Below are positions 6,184-13,237 of a DNA stretch of 13,964 nucleotides, piece after piece. Position numbers and translations under genes: made by a program. Position 1 is the stretch's first letter. Every line of letters starts with the position of its first letter. The notes under the pieces are model-generated. The model was given only the letters and a program-made list of their open reading frames with translations, was not told where the DNA came from and did no database searches. The DNA is taken from NCBI GenBank assembly GCA_028290345.1, contig JAQGKB010000006.1, forward strand, positions 1 to 13,964. The letters are read 5' to 3'. This DNA is from Hyphomicrobiales bacterium (lineage in GTDB: Bacteria > Pseudomonadota > Alphaproteobacteria > Rhizobiales > Devosiaceae).

Positions 6184-7170
6184 CTAGGCTTCTGCCGAAA
6201 GATCTGGAGTTTCACCCAGGATGATGCGCCGATGTAGCGCCATGTCGATGTTTTTGCCCGAGAGGACAACGACCACCGGCCCCACCGGCTTTACTTTGCG
6301 CGCGTCGAGTGCCGCGATGCCGACCGCGGCCGCGCCCTCGATGACCTCACCTTCCTCGAAATAGGCGGTGCGGATTGCCGCGGCGATCTCGGCTTCCGAG
6401 ACCAGCACGATCTCGTCGACGTATCGTCGCGTCATCTCGAAGGTGTGGCGGTTTGCCAGGCCAATGCCGCCGCCAAGCGAATCCGCCAAGGTTGCAACCT
6501 CTTCGACCGCGACCGGCCGACCGGCGTCTATACTGGCCTGCATCGCTGCGCCTCGTTCCATGGTCACCCCGATGACGCGCACGTTCGGGTTCAATGTCTT
6601 GACCGCCAGTGCCGTGCCGGAAATGAGACCGCCGCCCGAGAGCGGCACCAGTACGGTGAGGGTGTCGGGCGCATCTTCCATGATTTCGAGCCCGAGCGTG
6701 CCTTGGCCGGCAATGACATCGGCCATGTCGAAGGGCGGCACCATGGTCATTCCGCGTGCCGCTATCAGCCGCTCCGCCTCGGCCTGAGCATCATCCTGGC
6801 TCGAACCCACGATGTGGATTTCGGCGCCGAGCGCCTGGATGGCCTGCCGCTTGTTGTGCGGCACAAGCTTTGACATGCAGATTGCTGCCGGTACGCCGGA
6901 AAGTCTTGCGGCGTAGGCCAGCGCCCGGCCGTGATTGCCCGTCGAGGCCGCGATCACGCCCGCCTCGCGAGCGGTCCGATCGAGCGACAGTATCGCATTC
7001 GTGGCGCCGCGCAGCTTGAAACTGCCGGTGGTCTGGTGATGTTCATATTTGAGCCGCACCACGACGCCGACTCTTTCGCTCAGCGCAGCCGCCTCACGCA
7101 TCGGGGTGCGCAGAATTCGCCCGGCAATGCGTTTGCGTGCCTCCAGTACTTGGGTGAACGCAATCGTCAT
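6184..7170 (-). CDS. eutB: Hydroxyectoine/ectoine utilization dehydratase EutB
   Basis: This is a complete 328-residue PLP-dependent fold-type II enzyme of the threonine-dehydratase family. Features seen: the PLP lysine in TTGSFKLRGA (Lys52), the substrate loop STGNHG (76-81), the phosphate-binding loop SGGGL (178-182) and the C-terminal SGKN (304-307). Close relatives named EutB sit in ehu/eut clusters, where they are thought to act on hydroxyectoine-derived amino acids, converting them towards the ectoine path. The wording of the motifs and the linkage to eutC and ehuB favour EutB over biosynthetic IlvA, which also has a C-terminal regulatory domain absent here. It is divergent from ehuB. 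A GGAG lies 12 bases before the ATG, rather far. No damage is visible. Confidence 0.88.
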   Translation of the reverse strand: MTIAFTQVLEARKRIAGRILRTPMREAAALSERVGVVVRLKYEHHQTTGSFKLRGATNAILSLDRTAREAGVIAASTGNHGRALAYAARLSGVPAAICMSKLVPHNKRQAIQALGAEIHIVGSSQDDAQAEAERLIAARGMTMVPPFDMADVIAGQGTLGLEIMEDAPDTLTVLVPLSGGGLISGTALAVKTLNPNVRVIGVTMERGAAMQASIDAGRPVAVEEVATLADSLGGGIGLANRHTFEMTRRYVDEIVLVSEAEIAAAIRTAYFEEGEVIEGAAAVGIAALDARKVKPVGPVVVVLSGKNIDMALHRRIILGETPDLSAEA

Positions 7171-7515
7171 CTATACGCAAAGCTCCACAAGCAAATCTGC
7201 AAACGCCTTGTCACCCGCCGGTCTCCGATGCGCCTCTATGTCGGTCAAGCCTAACAACAATATGCCCGTGCCCCGACAGTTGATCCATCCAATCTGGGAT
7301 GGCGGTGCAGCCGATCCTCCTGCGGGCCGAACTACAAAAAGAAGTATCGTCCCTCGACACTGACCAAGCTCTCCGCAACGTTGGACAGACGAAAAACGCG
7401 AGGAAAGACGTGCGTTTCAGTCTCGTGGCGGTGGTGGCCGTCCGACCAATGTTCTCAATTCCCTGGCACATGCCAGCACCTGCAACATCGGCAAAGACTC
7501 ATGGAAGGACCGAAA
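7171..7515. other. Divergent eutB-ehuB intergenic region
   Basis: These 345 bases separate divergent eutB and ehuB and must carry both promoters. The one symmetric element seen is CCATCC/GGATGG (7285-7290 with 7297-7302, loop aatctg), a possible operator or hairpin. No convincing -35/-10 pair was found. The regulator often linked to such clusters (MocR/GntR type EnuR, or an AsnC-type protein) is not encoded here. An open frame running into ehuB from 7381 lacks a ribosome-binding site. Confidence 0.5.
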
Positions 7516-8427
7516 ATGAATATCAACTTCATCTCGCCTCTCGCACGAAATAAACGTCGGTACGCACTCGGCTCGATCGCCACGGCAACAATGCTGGGTC
7601 TCGCCGCGCTGGCCCTGCTCTCCTCCGCGGCGAGTGCAGCGACCGTCAAGGAAATCAAGGCCCGCGGCTATATCCGCGTCGCCGTGGCCAATGAAATTCC
7701 CTACGGCTACGTCGACCCGAACGGGGACGCCAAAGGCGCGGGCCCCGAGGTCGCGATCGCAGTAATCAAGGCGTTGGGTATCCAGCCAGAGAATATCCAG
7801 TGGGTGGTGACAAATTTCTCCTCGCTGATCCCGGGCCTCCAGGCGGACCGCTTCGACGTGACCGCTGCCGAGATGGCCATCCGCCCCGACCGGTGCCAGA
7901 AGGTGATCTATTCCGAGCCCGACACCTCGTATGGCGAAGGCCTGCTGGTCGCAGCCGGTGATCCGAAGGACATCCACACCTATGCGGACTTCAAGAAGCC
8001 AGGCTTGAAGGTCGCCGTCATGGCCGGCGCCGACCAGCTCGGCATGATGCAGAAATTGGGCGTGCCAGAAGAAAACATCGTGACCATCGCTGCCAATGCG
8101 GATGCCATATCCACCGTGGCGACAGGACGCGCCGATGCCTATGCGGCGACCGGCCTCACGGCGACGGGCCTTGCGGCAAAGGACAAGAAGGTGGCGCTCG
8201 CGGGAAACTTCACCGATCCGGTGATCGACGGCAAACCCGTACGCAGCTGGGGTGGCTTCAACTTCAACAGCAAGTCCACCGACCTGCGCGACGCGTTCAA
8301 CGCCGAGCTGGTGAAGTTCAAGAAAACAGATGCGTATAAGAAGATCATGACCGACTACGGCTTCACGCCGGAGGATATCGCTGGGGCCTCCGCCACAACC
8401 ACCGAGAAGCTTTGCGCCGCCGGCTAG
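7516..8427 (+). CDS. ehuB: Ectoine/hydroxyectoine ABC transporter, substrate-binding protein EhuB
   Basis: This 303-residue periplasmic solute-binding protein belongs to the polar amino-acid family (SBP_bac_3). The start at 7516 is chosen for GGAAGGA about 7 bases upstream and because it gives a normal signal peptide: RRYA, then a hydrophobic stretch ATATMLGLAALALLSSAASA, with cleavage likely after residue 41 (ASA). Mature features are IKARGYIRVAVANEIPYGYV, SSLIPGLQADRFDVTAAEMA, RPDRCQKVIYSEP, a GRADAYAATGLT segment and TDPVIDGKPVRSWGGFNFN, ending in TTEKLCAAG. These match EhuB of rhizobial ectoine importers better than general glutamine- or histidine-binding proteins. It would capture ectoines and deliver them to EhuC/EhuD, energised by EhuA, which is absent here. 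Confidence 0.88.
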   Translation: MNINFISPLARNKRRYALGSIATATMLGLAALALLSSAASAATVKEIKARGYIRVAVANEIPYGYVDPNGDAKGAGPEVAIAVIKALGIQPENIQWVVTNFSSLIPGLQADRFDVTAAEMAIRPDRCQKVIYSEPDTSYGEGLLVAAGDPKDIHTYADFKKPGLKVAVMAGADQLGMMQKLGVPEENIVTIAANADAISTVATGRADAYAATGLTATGLAAKDKKVALAGNFTDPVIDGKPVRSWGGFNFNSKSTDLRDAFNAELVKFKKTDAYKKIMTDYGFTPEDIAGASATTTEKLCAAG

Positions 8428-8447
8428 CGGTCATACACTGGTGTTGG

Positions 8448-8470
8448 CCGGGCACCGAAAGGTGCTCCGG
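8448..8470 (+). promoter_or_regulatory. Intercistronic hairpin between ehuB and ehuC
   Basis: CCGGGCACC pairs with GGTGC-T-CCGG around a GAAA tetraloop (nine pairs with one bulged T). No T tract follows. Such stems after binding-protein genes commonly stabilise the upstream message, giving more binding protein than permease. That role is inferred here. Confidence 0.6.
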
Positions 8471-8527
8471 TCGGCACAAGATTGAAGCCGGGTCGATTGT
8501 TTCGGGTGGAACGGAGGTGCTTCACGG

Positions 8528-9199
8528 ATGCATTGGCTTGAATACGTCAAACCATTGTCGCAGGGGGCTTGGGTCACCATCCAACTGACGGTCTATTCGA
8601 CAATCTTGGGCGCTGTGTTTTCGTTTGCGTTCGGGTTTGGCAAGCTCTCGCGCAATTGGCTGATCAAGTCTATCTCAGTCATCTATATCGAGATTTTCCG
8701 CGGCACCTCGCTTCTGGTGCAATTGTTCTGGCTCTATTTTGCCCTGCCGCTAGCCGGCAACGCGATTGGCATCGATCTGCGCCTACCGCCCGTCATTGCG
8801 GGTGTACTCGCCCTCGGTCTTAATGTCGGCGCTTATGGCGCGGAGGTCGTGCGCGGCGCAATCCAGGCGGTGCGGCCCGCCCAGCACGAGGCGGCAAAGG
8901 CCCTGAACTTCACTCCGCGGCAGACGCTCTGGCGCATTGCCCTGCCGCAAGCCTTGCCCGAAATGATGCCCGCCTTCGGCAATCTTGCTGTGCAGAACCT
9001 CAAGGACACAGCCCTCGTCTCGCTGATCAGCCTCGGCGACCTGGCGTTTCGGGCGGAACAAGTCCGCAATTTCACGCAGGACAGTACCACTGTCTACACA
9101 ATGATCCTGTTCATGTATTTCGGCATGGCCCTGGTTCTGACCGCCATCATGCGGATCATCGAACGATCGGTCAGCCGATGGCGCAATGTGAGGACCTGA
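8528..9199 (+). CDS. ehuC: Ectoine/hydroxyectoine ABC transporter permease EhuC
   Basis: This 223-residue inner-membrane permease is of the HisMQ/GlnP type. About five hydrophobic segments are visible (~17-38, 50-75, 86-107, 150-170, 190-212). RGTSLLVQLFWLYF (58-71) is typical of the family. The cytoplasmic EAA loop is EAAKALNFTPRQTLWRIALPQ (starting at 121), with Asn where many permeases have Gly; this loop docks the ATPase. The start has a very good Shine-Dalgarno (GGAGGT, 8513-8518, 9 bases before the ATG). It lies 100 bases after ehuB and ends 4 bases before ehuD. It normally pairs with EhuD as a heterodimer, but EhuD is truncated here, so the channel is probably incomplete. Confidence 0.88.
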   Translation: MHWLEYVKPLSQGAWVTIQLTVYSTILGAVFSFAFGFGKLSRNWLIKSISVIYIEIFRGTSLLVQLFWLYFALPLAGNAIGIDLRLPPVIAGVLALGLNVGAYGAEVVRGAIQAVRPAQHEAAKALNFTPRQTLWRIALPQALPEMMPAFGNLAVQNLKDTALVSLISLGDLAFRAEQVRNFTQDSTTVYTMILFMYFGMALVLTAIMRIIERSVSRWRNVRT

Positions 9200-9203
9200 G
9201 GCG

Positions 9204-9449
9204 ATGCTGTTCGGTCTCCAATGGGATACGACGCATGGCCAGTGGGCCTTCGCCCTCTCCATTCTACCCATCCTGCTGCGCGGGATCCTGGTGACCCTCG
9301 AGGCGACCTTTGCGGGGTTTTTCATTGCCCTCGTCCTCGGGCTTCGCACCTTTCAACAAGGTGCCGTGATGGTTCAATTCGCCAAGAACCCCACAGCACC
9401 GAAGGGTATCTTGTCGAAGAACCAGCCCTGGATTGACCGCTCAGATTAA
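9204..9449 (+). pseudogene. ehuD: EhuD permease, truncated after ~47 residues
   Basis: The frame begins like an EhuD permease: an N-terminal segment with WAFALSILPILLRGILVTLE then ATFAGFFIALVLGL, corresponding to the first membrane helix. At about 9345 homology stops, and 34 unrelated hydrophilic residues (starting RTFQQGAVMVQF) lead to a stop. Full EhuD is ~220 residues, and the EAA loop and other helices are missing. ehuA does not follow. This is a break at the distal end of the ehu arm, mirroring the break in eutC. The source of the sequence after the junction is not recognised. Confidence 0.82.
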
Positions 9450-9729
9450 GGGGCCATAGGCTTCCAGAGGTCTCACTGCGTGAGATTATTCGCCGTTTTT
9501 ATTGGCTTCTTTAGAGCGGCCATACAGCGGAAGCGTCTTCTATAACGGCAGCAACTCGCCCCGTACGGACGATATAAAACCATAACGGCCGGAGATCTGT
9601 CAACACACATAAAGATATCTTTATGTGTGTTTCACGGGACATCACGAAAAGTCACTCAACGGTGCTTACCCGGTGCTTACTTTCAACCGCGTCGCGTGGC
9701 GATCGATATGCGTAAGTCCTTGAAAAGTT
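9450..9729. other. Gene-free segment between truncated ehuD and tRNA-Arg
   Basis: This segment holds no recognisable gene. It contains a small hairpin (TCTCAC/GTGAGA, 9471-9485), an AT-rich TATAAAA at about 9571, the 30-bp palindrome at 9602-9631 and a tandem direct repeat CGGTGCTTAC (9660-9669 and 9671-9680). It looks like a patchwork left by deletion or insertion events. Confidence 0.5.
9602..9631. promoter_or_regulatory. Perfect 30-bp palindrome, orphan operator candidate
   Basis: AACACACATAAAGAT is followed by its exact reverse complement, with no spacer. Such a long gapless palindrome with core ATAAAGATATCTTTAT resembles operators of dimeric winged-helix repressors. From memory it recalls sites of ArsR-type regulators of methionine/SAM-cycle genes (SahR/SamR) in Proteobacteria, but this is unverified. 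A TATAAAA lies about 31 bases to the left. No gene starts downstream on either side. It could also extrude as a cruciform. Confidence 0.6.
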
Positions 9730-9806
<77 letters not shown>

Positions 9807-9999
9807 ATCTGGGGCTCGGCCTGGGGCCGGGCTGGATCGGGCGCAACCTAGCCAAAGCTGGTCCGCTGCGCAACTGCCGATGTGAGGAAAGCGCGGGGCG
9901 CGGTTTTGGGCGCGGATCCATCCGAGGCGGGCTTCCGTCGAGCTTGCGGGGCCGGGAATTGGATTGGCCCACGGCGCTCCCAAATCCCTCATAGCCTGC

Positions 10000-11316
10000 C
10001 TAATCCGCTTCCAGCCGGGCAACGATCTTGGCGAGTTGGCTCTGCCGGCCGATGCCGAGCTTGCTGTAGATGAGGCGCAGGGCGGAACGGGCGGTGTTCT
10101 CAGTGATCACCAGGGCGTCGGACGCTTCACGTGGCGAATAGCCCCGGCCGACCAGGGCGGCGATGCGGGCTTCCGCCGGCGTCAGGCCAAGCAGTTGCAG
10201 TGCCGCCGTGGCATCGCCGCGTTCCGAGACGGACGGATCGATCAGAAACACCATCACGGCGCCCCCGCCGGCGATGACCGGGTCGACCGCCGTGGCCTGC
10301 GCGATGATCGGCGGCCGATCCGGGCGCGACAGCAGCACCGGCTGCGAGACCGAGCGACCGGTGCCCGACCGCGCGTGGTGCATGGCGGCCTCCAACTCGG
10401 AGCGCTCGCTCGGCCGGAACGCCTTGATGAGGGCATCGCCCTGCGCCAGATCGTCCCCGAGCAGGGGGCGGGCGCGGGGGTTGATGTGCATGATCCTGCC
10501 GTCGTTTCCGACCAGCAGCGCCGCCCTGTCCGAGCGGCTGAAAAGCTCGAGAAAGGCTCGGCCGCCTTCAAACGCCTCCTGCGCCGGCGCCGGCCCGATC
10601 GGCCGCGGCACGCCCCAGCCGAAGCTGAACCCCGGGAGGAACTGGGCGTAGAGGTGCTGCACCGGGCGCGCCGCCTTCAGCACGGCGGGGGCATCGTCCG
10701 CGATCCAGTAATCGGCGGTTTGCGCCACGAGCGTCGTTCCGGAATACGAGATGTCGTAGCTCACCAGTTCGCCGGAGCGACGCCGCCCGAGATAGAGATC
10801 GGTGCCATCGACCTGGTGCAATTGCCCGCTTTTCGCCCGCACCGCTGCGCCAAAGAAGTCGTGCCCGATGGCACCGGCACTGGCCCGGTACAGCCCGTTC
10901 TCGCTCCAGACCCGCGCCTTGCCAGGAACTGCGCTGGCGTCGAACAACTCGGCGATGATTTCCTGCGCCCGGCCCGACACATAGGAATGCAGCATGAACG
11001 CGCCTTCGCTACCGTCGGGAGAATCGTGGTCGTCGACCACGACGGCGCAAAAGCCCTGCGAATAGGAGATGAGGCCAAAGGCGGCGCCGACTGTGTAGAA
11101 TGCGTAGCACCCCAGATTGCTGTCGGCGATGCGCAGCTCGGGCGGCACAAAGGGCTCGACCGCCTCTCGGTCGATGGTGAACACACCATAGAGCAGGTCT
11201 ACGTCCCGGCAATGGAAGGGGGGTAGCGGCAGCGGCCCCGAGGTCGGCTGCCAAAGATATGCGCTTAGATCGCCCCGATGCCTGATTGCCCTGGAAGCCT
11301 TGTCCGTCTCCGCCAC
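10000..11316 (-). CDS. LuxR-type regulator with acetoacetate-decarboxylase-like and PAS-like domains
   Basis: This 438-residue protein has three parts. Residues ~28-245 resemble the acetoacetate-decarboxylase (ADC) fold: PFHCRDVDLLYGVFTIDREA then VEPFVPPELRIAD, a SYSQGFCAVVVD strand, and ELFDASAVPGKARV, which aligns tentatively with the ADC 'ELyGfPKKla' loop. The Schiff-base Lys there would be Gly132, so catalysis is doubtful. Residues ~253-360 look PAS-like (AALLVGNDGRIMHINPRARP). Residues ~374-436 are a LuxR/GerE helix-turn-helix (LGLTPAEARIAALVGRGYSP then REASDALVITENTARSALRL). It is probably a one-component transcription factor sensing a small keto- or hydrophobic acid, which is inference. 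The start is GTG with GGGGAA 7 bases upstream. It lies 104 bases behind the exported-protein gene on the same strand. Confidence 0.75.
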   Translation of the reverse strand: MAETDKASRAIRHRGDLSAYLWQPTSGPLPLPPFHCRDVDLLYGVFTIDREAVEPFVPPELRIADSNLGCYAFYTVGAAFGLISYSQGFCAVVVDDHDSPDGSEGAFMLHSYVSGRAQEIIAELFDASAVPGKARVWSENGLYRASAGAIGHDFFGAAVRAKSGQLHQVDGTDLYLGRRRSGELVSYDISYSGTTLVAQTADYWIADDAPAVLKAARPVQHLYAQFLPGFSFGWGVPRPIGPAPAQEAFEGGRAFLELFSRSDRAALLVGNDGRIMHINPRARPLLGDDLAQGDALIKAFRPSERSELEAAMHHARSGTGRSVSQPVLLSRPDRPPIIAQATAVDPVIAGGGAVMVFLIDPSVSERGDATAALQLLGLTPAEARIAALVGRGYSPREASDALVITENTARSALRLIYSKLGIGRQSQLAKIVARLEAD

Positions 11317-11420
11317 TTCTGGTTCCCCAGCAGTTGCGCCCCCGACAGCCCGTCGCCCTGATAGTATGCTACCTTAACTCGGGCAGCCTGGAAAGTCTGG
11401 CGGGGCGCGTTGCCATGCAC

Positions 11421-11954
11421 TCAGTGGGAGGCCGCCGCCAGTTGCGAGCCTTGCGGATCGTCGGCGAGCGTCAGGCAGAAGGCCGGCCAGATCACATATC
11501 CGATGCCGGACGAGGGCTGGGGTGCCGGCAGGAACAGGAGCATCGCGTTGTCTCCGCGTGCGCCGCCGAACTTGCCGCTACCATCGTAGACCACGGCCCG
11601 GCCTTCGCAGGCCATGCCGATCTGCCCCGGCGGCGCGGTCATCTCGCAGCGCCAGCGGCTGCGGATGGTGTCGTCGTCGCGATCGGTCATCTTGCAGGTT
11701 CCTGACAGCCCGCCCTCGGCAATTTGCCCGGAGCAGGCCAGGGCCATGAGCTGAACCGACGTGCCGTCCGATGGGCTCATCAGCATGTGGCCCCAGGTAC
11801 CGGAAAAGCTGAAGTCGCCGGCAGCACCGAGGCTGGATTGCCCCACCACCATGTGGACCGGCGCTCCGGCGGCGCGATATTCAGCGGCACCGCCGGCGGT
11901 GATGGCCAGGGTGAGGGTGGTGATGATCGGGAGGAATGCAGCGTTCACGGGCAC
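11421..11954 (-). CDS. Small exported protein of unknown function
   Basis: I do not recognise this protein. The start is taken at a GTG (11954), because GGAGGA sits 5 bases upstream and because it places a signal-like hydrophobic run (AAFLPIITTLTLAITAGGAA) at the N-terminus. An upstream ATG at 12014 lacks such support. The product is 177 residues. The mature part is rich in Gly/Ser/Ala and contains five Cys, four in two candidate disulphide pairs (ACSGQIAEGGLSGTC and CEMTAPPGQIGMAC). Strand-like motifs such as GDFSFSGTWGHML suggest a small beta-rich periplasmic fold. The n-region has no Lys or Arg, so export is likely but not certain. It is divergent from the gene at 12096 and upstream of the ADC-PAS-LuxR regulator, possibly in one transcript. 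Confidence 0.65.
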   Translation of the reverse strand: MPVNAAFLPIITTLTLAITAGGAAEYRAAGAPVHMVVGQSSLGAAGDFSFSGTWGHMLMSPSDGTSVQLMALACSGQIAEGGLSGTCKMTDRDDDTIRSRWRCEMTAPPGQIGMACEGRAVVYDGSGKFGGARGDNAMLLFLPAPQPSSGIGYVIWPAFCLTLADDPQGSQLAAASH

Positions 11955-12095
11955 GGACGTCCTCCGCGTTGCATACCAACCCAGTGTGGCGGCCCAGATG
12001 GCCGGCGGCACCATTCATTTGGGGGGTGCGAAGAAAATTAGCTGCGCGCAAGATCGCTGCAGGACGTCGGGATCGAGCAGGAAGGGGGAACGAAA

Positions 12096-12497
12096 ATGCC
12101 ATTGGACAATGTGCCTGGCTTCGCATTCTCCGAAGCGATCGAGCAGCGCCTGGCGCAGGAAACCGATCCGCAATTTGGCGGGCCGATCCTGGGCCATGTC
12201 ATCGTCGGCTTCGGGCCTGAGAAAATCATCGTCGCGCAGCGCGGCGGTCCGCTCGACGTCGAGGCGTTCAATATCTCTCCCGCGGCGCGCACGCTGGTTT
12301 TTGCCGATTGCCGCGGCTACGGCCTGTCGGCGGGCCTGGAAAGTCTTGGTACGCCGGACGAATGGTTCTGCGATCTGCAGCGGCTGGCCGATTGGCTCAG
12401 CTGGGATTCCGCCCGCTTCGTTTCGGGATTGCCGCTATTGCTGCCAATGCGGCAAGGCGTAGCCCATTTTGGGTCCGCGCCATTGGATAGCCGTTAG
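12096..12497 (+). CDS. Conserved-looking hypothetical protein
   Basis: This 133-residue soluble protein is not recognised. It has an excellent ribosome-binding site (AGGAAGGGGG, 12079-12088). There is no signal peptide or membrane helix. The sequence is well structured, with strand-like stretches ILGHVIVGFGPEKIIVAQRG and ARTLVFADCRGYGLS and an aromatic segment EWFCDLQRLADWLSWDS. It contains two Cys. Its start is 141 bases from the divergent exported-protein gene. It converges on the gene at 12528 with a short hairpin between them. The Shine-Dalgarno and balanced composition argue for a real gene. Confidence 0.7.
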   Translation: MPLDNVPGFAFSEAIEQRLAQETDPQFGGPILGHVIVGFGPEKIIVAQRGGPLDVEAFNISPAARTLVFADCRGYGLSAGLESLGTPDEWFCDLQRLADWLSWDSARFVSGLPLLLPMRQGVAHFGSAPLDSR

Positions 12498-12511
12498 GCG
12501 GTGCGCGCTCG

Positions 12512-12528
12512 GGCGGCCCGATGCCGCC
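12512..12528. terminator. Weak bidirectional hairpin between converging genes
   Basis: GGCGGC (12512-12517) pairs with GCCGCC (12523-12528) around ccgat. It lies between two converging genes and touches the leftward gene's stop codon. No T tract follows on either strand, so termination is only suggested. Confidence 0.35.
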
Positions 12529-13088
12529 TAGGGGGTCGGCGCCGCGTGCTCGGCCTTGGACCTGCTCCAGATGCGGTCCAGTTCGGCGAGCAGGGTAGTC
12601 ATCTTGGCTTCGTCCACCGTGGTGGGCTCGGCGTTCTCGGCGGTATTGCCGGCAGCGCCCAGCCGCGCCAGCATTGCAGCGACGCTGCTTTGAACGGCTA
12701 ACGAAACCTGCCCCTCGGCCGCGCTGTCCTTGGCGGCGGTCTCGGTGACCGCAGCCTGGACGTCCTCGGTTTTGGCGTCCTCGGTTTTGGTCTCCTCAGC
12801 CGCGGCGACGTCATCCATCGCAAGCAGCGGCTTTAGTTCCACCTTGGCAAAGTGGCCGTGCGCAGCTGCATCGATCAGCGTGTTGCCGGTTGCCACAATC
12901 TTTGCCTTGGGCGCGATGCCGATGTCGGGAAGGGCGGTCGAAGTTGCGGCGGCGGCCTTGATGGCCGCAAAGTTGGGAAGCAGGTCGCCATCGGCTTTCA
13001 GTCCCGCCCGGCCCCCTTGCCCAAAGCCACGTTCCAAGAAGGACTTATCAAGGCCAAGAGCCCGCGCGATCACCGATGTTCTTCCCAT
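12528..13088 (-). CDS. Hypothetical Ala/Thr/Glu-rich protein
   Basis: This 186-residue protein belongs to no family I know. The N-terminus (MGRTSVIARALGLDKSFLER) is basic and helical, without a signal peptide. A central low-complexity acidic stretch contains a duplicated five-residue unit (KTEDA-KTEDV), caused by a 15-bp tandem duplication at 12762-12791. The C-terminal helix (EAKMTTLLAELDRIWSRSKA) is amphipathic. GGAG lies 8 bases before the ATG. It sits between a hypothetical gene (converging) and rluA, on the same strand as rluA with a 149-base gap. Coding potential is supported by length and ribosome-binding site; function is unknown. Confidence 0.65.
   Translation of the reverse strand: MGRTSVIARALGLDKSFLERGFGQGGRAGLKADGDLLPNFAAIKAAAATSTALPDIGIAPKAKIVATGNTLIDAAAHGHFAKVELKPLLAMDDVAAAEETKTEDAKTEDVQAAVTETAAKDSAAEGQVSLAVQSSVAAMLARLGAAGNTAENAEPTTVDEAKMTTLLAELDRIWSRSKAEHAAPTP
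12762..12791. repeat. 15-bp tandem duplication
   Basis: gtcctcggttttggc is followed at once by gtcctcggttttggt, 14 of 15 bases identical. It lies in frame in the hypothetical gene and duplicates five residues. Confidence 0.85.
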
Positions 13089-13237
13089 GTCATTCGCTCC
13101 GCTGGTTGCACAAACCTTCTATTTTGCTGCGATGAGCGTATGGACTCTCCTTGTCCTCGTCTGGCCGACTCTATGGCGAATTTGCGGAGTTCTTTGGGCG
13201 GACGCCGCCTACCCCGGAACGACTTGCCGGCAGGCCG

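Noticed and set aside
6184..7170. Biosynthetic threonine dehydratase IlvA
   Set aside because: The protein lacks the C-terminal regulatory domain and is followed directly by eutC and divergent to ehuB, so EutB is the better call.
7381..7515. An N-terminal extension of EhuB by 45 codons
   Set aside because: It would bury the signal peptide, and the ATG at 7516 has GGAAGGA at the right distance.
9964..11226. A 420-codon plus-strand frame opposite the ADC-PAS-LuxR gene
   Set aside because: The minus strand has clear LuxR and PAS motifs; this frame is its high-GC antisense shadow.
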